64,000 bases of DNA, taken from assembly GCA_002482845.1 (NCBI GenBank), contig DLGT01000112.1, positions 1-64,000 of the forward strand, given 5' to 3'. The position numbers and the translations under genes are program-made. Source of the DNA: Saprospiraceae bacterium UBA7687. GTDB lineage: Bacteria > Bacteroidota > Bacteroidia > Chitinophagales > Saprospiraceae. The notes beneath the pieces are model-generated. The model was given only the letters and a program-made list of their open reading frames with translations, ran no database searches and was not told the DNA's origin. Of the stretch, positions 1 through 8,900 are shown in pieces. Each line of letters opens with the position of its first letter. Position 1 is the stretch's first letter.

Positions 1-68
1 ACTAACTTGTTACAAATATTTCTATCAACAAGTGCTAATATTTGGCTGAATACGCTTACTTTTATCCC

Positions 69-122
69 TGACATGGCGTGTTAATGGTTGCACCCACAAG
101 ATGGGACATTTCTGCCATGTCA
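69..122. repeat. Inverted repeat, 9-bp perfect arms
   Basis: Arms TGACATGGC (69-77) and GCCATGTCA (114-122) are perfect reverse complements around a 36-nt spacer. There is no clear T-tract, so a terminator is not supported. It lies just past the 3' end of the doubtful minus-strand reading frame that follows. Its function is unknown. Confidence 0.35.
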
Positions 123-124
123 TT

Positions 125-508
125 TTAATTTATTTTGGACAGATGTGATTCTGTATATTGTTTTATTAATAGTTTTAAATTAGACATTTGATTTAAATTT
201 AGTAATGATGTATTCCACTTCGCTGTTCTATCAAACCAATATATTATAATTTTATCTAACTCATTAAATTCGTTTTCTTTTTTAATTATGTCTGACATGT
301 TGGTTTTGTTAAAACGTATTGCAATTATAGTATTTTTATAAATCATTATATGTATTTTTCTGAAAATAAAATATTGTGATACATTATAATTGCACAATTG
401 GCGACATAAATAATTAGAAATAATTATTAAATAGTATTCTTGTTTTAATTGCTTCCTACGCAAAAGAAATGGACTTCGTAAATGATCAACAAAACTACAT
501 GACCCCAC
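125..508 (-). CDS. Doubtful hypothetical protein (127 aa from GTG; about 74 aa from the internal ATG)
   Basis: This open frame lies in very AT-rich DNA. The full-length version needs a GTG start. An internal ATG near 346 would give a 74-residue protein beginning MIYKNT that is rich in Ile, Asn and Lys. I recognise no family, signal peptide or membrane helix. It reads away from the + strand gene at 668. It may be a small accessory gene of the putative island, a decayed fragment, or chance. I keep it only because the last 70 residues have a protein-like composition. Confidence 0.25.
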   Translation of the reverse strand: MGSCSFVDHLRSPFLLRRKQLKQEYYLIIISNYLCRQLCNYNVSQYFIFRKIHIMIYKNTIIAIRFNKTNMSDIIKKENEFNELDKIIIYWFDRTAKWNTSLLNLNQMSNLKLLIKQYTESHLSKIN

Positions 509-667
509 AGGCTTCGTAAAGTGTGCAAACTGTCAAAACTCCGACCCTTTTTTTTGGCTTAGTATTTGTACTGCAAATGAGAAAGATGACCTAAAGTCCA
601 TAAATTTTATTTGAAATATTTATCAATTGGTTAAAATACATATATATTAAAAACAAAAATCTAGTTT

Positions 668-1606
668 ATGGATTCCCAAAGTAACACAGCTAGACATAAT
701 TATATATTATTGTTTATAATAGTTTGTATAATAATTTTGATAATTACTTGGGGGTACTTTAAATGTTTAACTCATTTCGACATAATAACACTTAAACTTA
801 ATGAAAAACATGGACTATTTGGAGATATGTTTGGTGGGTTAAATGCTCTATTCTCTGGGTTAGCTTTTGCAGGTGTTATAATAACTATCATAATGCAAAT
901 GAAAGAACTTGAATTAACAAGGGAAGAATTAAGAAAGTCGTCAAAAGCTCAAGATGAAAGTCAGAAAGCCTTAAATAACCAATTAAACCATATGCAGGCG
1001 ACATCAAAAATAGAATTAGCTAATAGTGCAATAAAAATATACTCAGATAAAAACGAAGATGATAAAGTAGAAATAGCTAAAGCTATATTTGAAAGAATGA
1101 CAAAAAATCTTTTTGAAAATATAGAGTTTATTGATATTGTAAAACCACAGATTGAGTTTAAAGATTTTAGGATTAATGGTCAAGATGATGATTACACACA
1201 TTATCTACCTAAAAGTACAGCTTATGATATTAATAAGAAAAACAAGATTAAAATTGATTTTTTTAGTCTTGGGGCTAATTTTAATTTTTACATAAAAGAT
1301 AAAAAAGATTTTAAATTTGACTTGATAAAAGTCGATCCAATTCCCAATTCATCCAAAAGAAAATACAACCAAATTTCTTTAGATGGGGCCTTAATTGAAA
1401 GAAATTATAATTATATTTTAACTATTAATAACGTATTAAATCAAGAATCCATAATTATATCATTAAAGTATGTCGGAGAATTTATAAAACATGAATTTGA
1501 GCAAACTCTAAAATTTGATATAAAAAATAGAAAAGGAAACAAAATTGATCCTGAAATATCTGAAATTACACATCATGAAATTCAAAATCAACTGATTGAT
1601 CCTTAG
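668..1606 (+). CDS. AbiC-like two-TM membrane protein, putative phage-defence effector
   Basis: A 312-residue protein with two N-terminal membrane segments (about 12-32 and 58-78) and a soluble remainder. The second segment and its flanks carry a characteristic block, FGDMFGGLNALFSGLAFAG followed by a TI-MQ-KEL-LTREEL stretch. I associate this block with the putative phage abortive-infection (putAbiC/AbiC) group and with the two-TM effectors found beside some retrons. A short coiled coil follows (about 78-110), then a Lys/Asn-rich beta-type domain of unknown fold. The gene is AT-rich and sits on a stretch that looks like the end of a genomic island. A second membrane/coiled-coil gene follows 89 bp downstream on the same strand. 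The defence role is inferred from the motif and context. It could equally be an uncharacterised membrane sensor. Confidence 0.6.
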   Translation: MDSQSNTARHNYILLFIIVCIIILIITWGYFKCLTHFDIITLKLNEKHGLFGDMFGGLNALFSGLAFAGVIITIIMQMKELELTREELRKSSKAQDESQKALNNQLNHMQATSKIELANSAIKIYSDKNEDDKVEIAKAIFERMTKNLFENIEFIDIVKPQIEFKDFRINGQDDDYTHYLPKSTAYDINKKNKIKIDFFSLGANFNFYIKDKKDFKFDLIKVDPIPNSSKRKYNQISLDGALIERNYNYILTINNVLNQESIIISLKYVGEFIKHEFEQTLKFDIKNRKGNKIDPEISEITHHEIQNQLIDP

Positions 1607-1695
1607 TAAATTCTAAAAAAGTTAGATCAAGATATACTACAAAAAGATATTTGGCAGAATTTTTGTCTTAGATTTAGTAATAAACTAAATTTAAT

Positions 1696-2454
1696 ATGTC
1701 TTTTATTATTAGTTTGATATCAAACTTGTTATTGTGGCTTTTATTATTATTCCAAACACGGCATTCAAATTCAAACACTGAAGGGTCAAATGAAAGAAAT
1801 TATACTAACATAATTTTACTTATTGGCATATTGGTTTTTGTAGTCTCGACAATAATTAGTTGGAACGATTATGAAGATAGAGCTAAAGATACACAAACAG
1901 CCACCAAAACTTTAAATATTGCAGATTCAATAAATTTTAAAATGGTTACCATTGATACACTTTCTAAAAATTTAGAAAATCTAAAATTATTGAATGATAA
2001 GTTATTTAACATTTCAGAAAAAACAAAAAACGTTATATTTGAAAGGGAAAAGAGCTTGGAAGATTATAATAAACTCAGTATAAATTTGGAAAATTACTAT
2101 AAATCTGATTTTGATAGCTATAAAGAAATGATTAAATGTTTATTTAAGGACAAAAAAATTTATATTACTGTTATTGATAGTTTATTGAAAGAAAACAATA
2201 ATATGTTTCAAAATCTTGAAGGGTTAAAAGTAAAGTATAATTCTATTAGTCAAAGAGTTGTGTTGTCTGATTTAGAGTTAATTGAACTTGATATTTTAGC
2301 AAACACCAAAAAAATTGAACAACTAAAGAAGTCAATGGGTCAATATGAAAAATTTATGAATAGAATAATTGATAAAAATTTAAGAAAATTTTATGATTCT
2401 GGTAAAAGCCATGATTTAAGGAGATATATTGAATTTGAGGTTTCTAATGATTGA
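1696..2454 (+). CDS. Membrane-anchored coiled-coil protein of unknown function
   Basis: A 252-residue protein with two N-terminal hydrophobic segments (about 3-19 and 38-56) and a long Lys/Glu/Asn-rich helical tail (about 75-230) with coiled-coil spacing of Leu and Ile. I recognise no catalytic motif. It follows the AbiC-like gene at 668 on the same strand, and both have an N-terminal two-TM anchor followed by a coiled coil, so the two may form a functional pair. Its codon and base use are as AT-rich as its neighbour and unlike the secreted peptidase gene downstream. Only 143 bp separate its stop from a tRNA-like 3' fragment that may mark the island border. The function is unassigned. Confidence 0.6.
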   Translation: MSFIISLISNLLLWLLLLFQTRHSNSNTEGSNERNYTNIILLIGILVFVVSTIISWNDYEDRAKDTQTATKTLNIADSINFKMVTIDTLSKNLENLKLLNDKLFNISEKTKNVIFEREKSLEDYNKLSINLENYYKSDFDSYKEMIKCLFKDKKIYITVIDSLLKENNNMFQNLEGLKVKYNSISQRVVLSDLELIELDILANTKKIEQLKKSMGQYEKFMNRIIDKNLRKFYDSGKSHDLRRYIEFEVSND

Positions 2455-2596
2455 ATAAAAAAGTAGTTTTTATGCAGATTATTAAAAGGTGAAATCATAA
2501 AATTTTAGCACGATTTCTGTTTAGCTGATAAAATAAGGCAGTCAATCAGGCAGTTAATTACAATTGAGTTTTATTGTATTGATAATCAAATACTAA

Positions 2597-2617
2597 TCAA
2601 GTCCTGGTGGGCCCACC
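2597..2617 (+). repeat. tRNA 3'-end-like fragment, possible attachment site
   Basis: This stretch reads like a tRNA from the T-loop (TCAAGTCC) through the 3' T-stem strand to an acceptor end (TGGGCCCACC), as in Bacteroidota tRNA-Ile. The preceding bases cannot form the 5' half of the T-stem and no other tRNA arm is present, so it is not a complete tRNA. It is followed 9 bp later by a strong terminator. This is the usual appearance of an attR left when an element integrates into a tRNA 3' end. An alternative is a chance 12-bp palindrome, because GGTGGGCCCACC is self-complementary. Confidence 0.4.
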
Positions 2618-2626
2618 CATATAAAG

Positions 2627-2668
2627 AATCCTTAATCTTAATTGATTAGGGATTTTTTGTTTTATGGG
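2627..2668 (+). terminator. Rho-independent terminator, copy 1 of a 42-bp direct repeat
   Basis: Arms 2627-2637 and 2644-2654 form an 11-bp RNA stem with a single U-G pair and a 6-nt loop, followed by T6. The 42 bases 2627-2668 are identical to 5854-5895. Confidence 0.75.
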
Positions 2669-2901
2669 TGGTTATCGATGGATTAAGTATTTTCGTCACA
2701 TATTTTTTATGGTAGCGTTAAGAAAAATATTCAGATTGTGGCGGATCCTACACTTTTGTAAGATGAAATCATTCTGATTCAAATACTGCAAACCAATATA
2801 TTAAATCTTTGAGATTCCACACTTTATGTTAGGACGATTATACTTGTTCAAACTACAAATAATTTACGATTGTAAAACACCATGTTATCCTAATACTTTA
2901 T

Positions 2902-2909
2902 TACATTTG
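2902..2909 (+). promoter_or_regulatory. TAnnTTTG -7 box before the M60 peptidase gene
   Basis: TACATTTG matches the Bacteroidota -7 consensus. It is 81 bp upstream of the ATG at 2991. The rest of the 2455-2990 gap holds only the tRNA-like fragment and the terminator. Confidence 0.4.
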
Positions 2910-2990
2910 TTTTTGAAAGTATTTATACTATCTTTTACTAGAAGTGCGCATCGCTTTATTAAGGATCAACGTTATCATAAATCAAAATAA

Positions 2991-5717
2991 ATGAAAACAT
3001 TATTAACAATCATCTCCTTGCTTACACTATGTACTACCCACCTTTTTTCTCAATGTACATCGAATGAAGTAAAAGTAAAAGTCGATATATTTACAGATGC
3101 TTATGGAGATGAAACGTATTGGACGCTCACTGACTTGGCGGGAATAGTTATACTACAAGGTGGGCAAGGAAGAGTTTACCTAGGCAATACAAATTACGCT
3201 GATAGTATTTGCATTCCATCAAACACCTGTTTGGTTTTCAAGATTTATGATACTTATGGAGATGGTATATTTGCACCTGGTGGATGCAAGCTGTATGTGG
3301 ATGGCACGCTTGTTTATGAAGGTGCTGATGACATAAAATCGACTGCAATGTCCATTGTAAATTGTTCAGACGCATGCGATCGAGTACTCAATTCTCTCAA
3401 TGATCTTCAGTCCCACATTAATGCAAACATCACCCTTAGCGCACCAGAACTGACACTGATAAGAAATATTTTTACCATATTTCCAGAATGCCTGGCCAAC
3501 AATGAGTCAACTATATTACTAGCTAAAAGTGTTGTTAAGGATTATGACGATATATTTGGAGCACTATTCGTGAATACCAAAACTAAAAATGGCTTTTCTA
3601 AGGAACCTAATGCCGCTCCTGGTTTGGAGTTAGAACGTGCTGTTTTTGCACTGCAGCAAGGAATGTTCGATCACATTTTTACACCCGCTGTTTATAAAGA
3701 TTATCCACAACACTTGAATGGGTGGAAGTATGATGCTTGCATTTCTTTCCCTAGATATGTGGCTCCACCTTCGGATTCGTCTATACGCAAAACAGTCCTT
3801 ATTCGTGCTAATTTTGTAGACCCTGATGGCCTGAATCCGTACTATGACATTAATCAAGATAGAATGGAGCACGCACTTCGTCCTACAGGAATGTACTTAT
3901 CTCCAGGCAGTGTAGCCATGATTACAGTCCCCGATAGCTTAGTAGGCAAAAAATATTGGGTTAGAATAGGATCCCATGATTGGGACTTGACGGATCGTCC
4001 CGAGTTTCGAAGGTTTGATCGGATATCAAAATTATTTCCTATCGATTCTACCACCATTGAAGTGTTCAATCCCTTTGGTGGAGCAATTTCTATCCTTGTC
4101 CCATATGGTGCGAATGAGGGTATTGTCGAAGTCGGTGTGTACAACGGTGTAGAAGCGCCTTTCTTTTCGATGAAGTCGTTTTATACCACACCAGACTTTG
4201 ATGCAGAACTTAATAAACCTGGACCTTGGGCAGTTTTTGAAACAGAAAATGTGATGTTTACCATTCCTAAACATGCTATTGTGCCAGGACAATACGACCT
4301 CATAAAAACCATGGTGGACTGGGAGACAGCCTTAAGGGGTATGAATTCTATTTTGGCAAGACAGATCATTCCTGACAAACACAATATGTACATGATAACA
4401 GATGTAGATATTCGTACGGGCGTTTATTCTATCGGTTACCCAATGTCCAATACGCCACTCAACTATACCGATGTACCTGGCCCAGCCTATTTTCTTAACG
4501 GTCCTGGACCTGATGATGAGACCAACTTTCACGAGATGGGACATGCGCTTGCTTTTTCCAAATTTGCGGGTGAAGAAGAAGCATTGGTCAATTTCCCATA
4601 TATCATGGCATTGAATTATGGCTTGGGTGTAGCATTGAATGAAGCTGTAAATTATAGCTTCGTTCCTAATACATTCAATATCGACAAGACTGCTACGCAT
4701 AGGATGGTATCTAGAACTTTTGGTATAAAGAGAGATATATCAAATACAACAACTGATGAAGTACGATACCAGCATAGAGGATACGGACACTATTTTGAAA
4801 TCGTCAATATACTCGGATGGTGTCCACTTAGAAATTTCTGGAAACAAGAATCCATAGACTTTGAAAATGGCATTAATCATGGCATCAATGATCAGGATAA
4901 TGACAAGAGAATAGTCAGAATGTCCGTAGCAGCAAAAGCAGATCTACGTCCGCTATTTCATGTTTTTGGAATTCTTCCGCAAGATTCAATTAGGATGCAG
5001 GATACACTAACTCAATTGGGCATTCTACCTTCTTTTACAGTCTACAATAGAATCCAAGAGTATAAAAAGCTGATTCCTAAGGATAAAACGGAATTTATAA
5101 ATTATGCACAGTCAGTATATCCAGACCTCTTCTCGGAAGGCCCCACGGCTGATCCTGATTATGGCGTAGGTTGGCATTACCTAAAATCATTGACTTATGA
5201 TGAAGCTGAAGCCACACAACGTACCAATATCCTCCAATCCATCATAGATCTTTATTATCCAAATGGTCCGCCATCTAACAATGGGAATGTAGACGTTTGC
5301 TGCCAACTTGACACCATTCAGATCAGTATTGCAAATCAATCGGTTATCGTGACCGGAGGTGTCAAACCTTATGACGTGACTGTAGACACAATAGGAAACA
5401 ATATGGTAGTAACCGTTGTAGATTTTGATGGTTGTACGTCTACTACTTCATTTGTTTTGAGTAGTATGACGGAAGAATTTATAGATGGGATAAAAATATA
5501 TCCTAATCCTACTTCGGCAGAAATTTACATAACTTCGACAGGAAATGATAATCAAATAGAGAGGTTAAGGATAATTTCTGTAAATGGTCAAGTCCTTATT
5601 CAATCTCCTAAAGCTGATTTTATAGATCTAGGTTCATTAAATGCCGGTGCCTATATATTGCAAATCGAATTGGCAGGAGGAAAACAAATTAATAAAAGAG
5701 TATTAATGGTGAGATAG
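2991..5717 (+). CDS. Secreted M60-type (enhancin/mucinase-like) zinc metallopeptidase with T9SS sorting domain
   Basis: A 908-residue protein with a signal peptide (residues 1-21, cleaved after LFSQ). Residues 22-125 form a Cys-containing beta domain of the kind seen in Saprospiraceae secreted proteins. The middle (about 260-640) has Peptidase_M60 landmarks: the RPTGMYLSPG segment, an N-terminal beta region ending VEAPFF, and the zinc motif HEMGH at 514-518 with candidate third-ligand glutamates at 528-530. The C-terminus (about 830-908) is a type A T9SS domain with IYPNPTS, a GQVL turn, LNAGAYIL and a basic end. Family knowledge suggests it cleaves mucin-type glycoproteins or other extracellular proteins after T9SS export. 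It is flanked by 42-bp direct repeats and converges with the surface-protein gene at 5979. Confidence 0.85.
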   Translation: MKTLLTIISLLTLCTTHLFSQCTSNEVKVKVDIFTDAYGDETYWTLTDLAGIVILQGGQGRVYLGNTNYADSICIPSNTCLVFKIYDTYGDGIFAPGGCKLYVDGTLVYEGADDIKSTAMSIVNCSDACDRVLNSLNDLQSHINANITLSAPELTLIRNIFTIFPECLANNESTILLAKSVVKDYDDIFGALFVNTKTKNGFSKEPNAAPGLELERAVFALQQGMFDHIFTPAVYKDYPQHLNGWKYDACISFPRYVAPPSDSSIRKTVLIRANFVDPDGLNPYYDINQDRMEHALRPTGMYLSPGSVAMITVPDSLVGKKYWVRIGSHDWDLTDRPEFRRFDRISKLFPIDSTTIEVFNPFGGAISILVPYGANEGIVEVGVYNGVEAPFFSMKSFYTTPDFDAELNKPGPWAVFETENVMFTIPKHAIVPGQYDLIKTMVDWETALRGMNSILARQIIPDKHNMYMITDVDIRTGVYSIGYPMSNTPLNYTDVPGPAYFLNGPGPDDETNFHEMGHALAFSKFAGEEEALVNFPYIMALNYGLGVALNEAVNYSFVPNTFNIDKTATHRMVSRTFGIKRDISNTTTDEVRYQHRGYGHYFEIVNILGWCPLRNFWKQESIDFENGINHGINDQDNDKRIVRMSVAAKADLRPLFHVFGILPQDSIRMQDTLTQLGILPSFTVYNRIQEYKKLIPKDKTEFINYAQSVYPDLFSEGPTADPDYGVGWHYLKSLTYDEAEATQRTNILQSIIDLYYPNGPPSNNGNVDVCCQLDTIQISIANQSVIVTGGVKPYDVTVDTIGNNMVVTVVDFDGCTSTTSFVLSSMTEEFIDGIKIYPNPTSAEIYITSTGNDNQIERLRIISVNGQVLIQSPKADFIDLGSLNAGAYILQIELAGGKQINKRVLMVR

Positions 5718-5876
5718 ATAAGACCTATCAAATACTATATCAGAATTGTTGAAGCCTATGATCAGGGTGGTAGATATCTCAGATACAAATCAGGGGATGA
5801 AGATAGAATTTGGCTATTTGATAATAATCTTGGTGAAATTCCTGTTTTAAAAAAATCCTTAATCTTAATTGATTAG
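5718..5876 (+). pseudogene. Possible decayed 3' gene remnant, in frame after the M60 stop
   Basis: Directly after the TAG of the M60 gene the same frame stays open for 52 codons to a TAG at 5874-5876. It reads a protein-like sequence with charged and aromatic residues (for example YLRYKSGDEDRIWLFD). There is no start codon, and a T9SS sorting domain normally forms the true C-terminus of its protein. A gene remnant is therefore likelier than an extension. The last codons overlap the terminator repeat. Chance cannot be excluded. Confidence 0.3.
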
Positions 5877-5895
5877 GGATTTTTTGTTTTATGGG
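5854..5895. terminator. Bidirectional terminator, copy 2 of a 42-bp direct repeat
   Basis: Arms 5854-5864 and 5871-5881 are followed by T-rich sequence. The A-run before the left arm gives a T-run on the minus strand, so the element can serve both convergent genes (2991 + and 5979 -). The 42 bases are identical to 2627-2668. Confidence 0.75.
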
Positions 5896-5978
5896 AGGTT
5901 AGTTTCGATATACACTACTTCTGCGAAAACATCATGTTTGGTTAAAGTCTTTTGGTCAAAACTTAATGAAAATCTATA

Positions 5979-8900
5979 TCATTTGATAACCGTTATATCT
6001 CCAGTCATCAACTTCTTTTCACCAGATGTCATTTCTACCTCTACTATGTAAATATAAACACCTGTAAGGACATCCATATTATTTATTTTTCCATGCCATC
6101 CGAGAGATGGGTCATTTGGTAGAAAATTTTGGTCTGTAAAAATCAAATTTCCCCATCGATCTAAGATTTTCATAGACACAATTCTTTTAAGCGTTAGGTT
6201 TCCATATACAGTAAAAGCATTATTTGGCGATCCGCCCGAAGCAGTTATTATATTTGGCATAACCACTAGCTCTTCTATTTTATTTATCTTGCGACTGTAA
6301 ACAAAGTTTCTATTGCAAATATCTGTAAAATTCCATTCATCTGTCAAAACACCTTCACAAAGATTATTGAATCCAGTCCTTACGACATTCACTATGCCAG
6401 AGATTCCGCAAAACCCTTGTAACCCATTGGTATATGACAAAGGGATAAAATCGTCTGGGACATTTTTGCAGCTAACTGTAATATCAGGCGGTAATGAATC
6501 TAATTCTGGCGAATTGGCGGGCATATTAGTGATTGACTGGGATGCGAAAGTAAGCCTTCCACAAGTATCGGTGTGCAACCAAGTATTAGTGACAGTTGCG
6601 CCACATATCGAAAAAACACCTTCAATAGTTGGATAAACGGTGTCAATTATTGCCCCAATTCCATATTGTCCGTTACTCAGTGCTAACGCAAACGTATTTT
6701 CAGGTATTGATTCACAATCAATGGTCATGTTTGCAGGAACATTTTTGAAAACACCTTGTGGCGTGGGATCAATGATGACTGTTTGGGTAAATTCCGTTTC
6801 TCTTTCACATTCATCGACATAAGACCATAAGATTTGTTGGGTTCCACCACATTTTGTCACAGAACCGGATATAATAGGAAGTATATTGGTCTCAATCAGA
6901 CAGTCTCCGATATTGTTATTGCTCAACTTCAGCATTGGAGCTGATGTTGGAGCATTTTCAAAACTTACATTAACTTGAGATGGTGGCGTATTGATAAACG
7001 CTGCTTTCGGACTAGGTAGGACTGTAATTTTTTGCTCATGAACAATTTGTTTTCCACAAGGACTTACTGTTTCCCATTTATAGACAAAACTCCCTCCACA
7101 TCTACCCACAGTTCCTATTTTAACTGGGCTTACAAATTTTGTGATTTCACAAGGACCTTGTTGAAAATTTGTTACCTTTATGTCAGGTGCTCCTTGTGGC
7201 ATATCTTCACAGCTTATAGTAATATCTGTAGGTGGATCTACAAATGTTATCTCTGGGGTGCTTTCCACATTTATGTGTTGGGTATGCTTTGTTATTCTTG
7301 AACAAACATCTCTAAATTCCCATGTTAACTCAAGTTTCCCACCACAAATATCAGGACTGCCACTCACAATAGGTTCAGCTACACCAGCGATTTCACACAT
7401 GCCTAGTTCACCATTAGAAAATCTTAAATTGGATGGACTAAAATCAAAAAAATCTTTACAAGATAATGTAATATCATCTGGTAAGCTATCAAAAATTGCT
7501 TGTGGAGCAGGTTCAACAATCATTTTTCTATTTCTAATAATTACTTCACCACAATCAGATAAATATTCCCAAGTTTCTACATATTGACCACCACAAATAT
7601 CATGACTTCCCGTTATTTGGGGTATAATATATCCATTGATCAAACAATCTCCTTCTCCTAAGTTAGTGTAGTATGCATCCTTTCCCAAAACATCCATCAC
7701 ATCTTTACAACTAACTGTTGTCTCTGGTGCAAGCTCTTCAATACTTGGAGGTGTTATTTGTTCGATTGTAATTAATTGTACGTGAGTGGATGTGTTACCA
7801 CAAATACTTGACGCTGTCCACGACCTTATTATAGTGTCTTCACCACAAGGAAAACTATTCACAACTTCTGTACCCAAAGCTATTCCGCTTGCCATACAAT
7901 TATTTGTAAACGCCAAACTATTCATTGAAGGTAATAAATCTATACATGTCAAAGAGATATCATTGGGTGGGTTAATTAATTCCGGACTACCTCTTTCCAC
8001 AACCATAAAAGAGGATTGTATCATGGTACAACAAATTGATTGGCAATTAATCTCATATATATTTGAACCCAAAGAAGGCAAGGTGATACTTCCATCGTCC
8101 AAGTAATTATATGAATGTAATAATAATTTACCGCACTCCTTTGGAATATATTTCCCAGAAGTTCCTATAAAAATTTGGAGTATTTTACCTGATTCATCCG
8201 ACACACATAACATATTGGAATAATCATTAGAAGTATTTGAATCTGTTACATCAAAATAAATGGTATCATTGCTACAAGCTTCATTAGTGGAAAGCCGTAG
8301 TGATCCGGCATTTGCTGTACAACAAGGAATAACTAGCACTTTTGCGGATCCTTCCAACCTACAACCAGTTTCTGAAGTAACTGTGACACTAAAATCTGTA
8401 GTTTCGGTAAGGCAAGTTTGTATATTTGACAATGTATCTCCGGTGCTCCACAAATATGAATCACAACCAATACCTGCGTCCAAAACTACACAGCTATCTT
8501 GACAAATAGGACCAATGATTTCAGGGAGTTGAAGACCTGCAGAATTAATAACAATAGGAAAATTTAAGCTAAAAATACAAGACCCAGAATTATGCCATCC
8601 ACCAGTTTCGCCATCTTCAGTCAAAATAAAGGTTATGATCTCGTTTCGTGTCCCTCCACTGTGTGGACAGTAAGTCAAATCAAATCCAAATTTAGGGCAA
8701 TCATCTCTACAAGAAATACCCCAGTTATCTCTAGGATCTCCATCTTTTAGAAAGTTTGATGTAGCTTCACATGATTGAGTGTCTGCACATCTAGTCCCAT
8801 TGAACGAAGATCTATTGCCTGATGTAGCACAACTTCTACCTACAGGATCCCAATAATAACCATTATTATATTTTCTCCTAGAACAAAGGCCAACTATAGA

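Noticed and set aside
2597..2617. Complete tRNA gene
   Set aside because: No D-arm, anticodon arm or 5' acceptor strand can be found in the preceding 80 bp. Only the 3' end is present.
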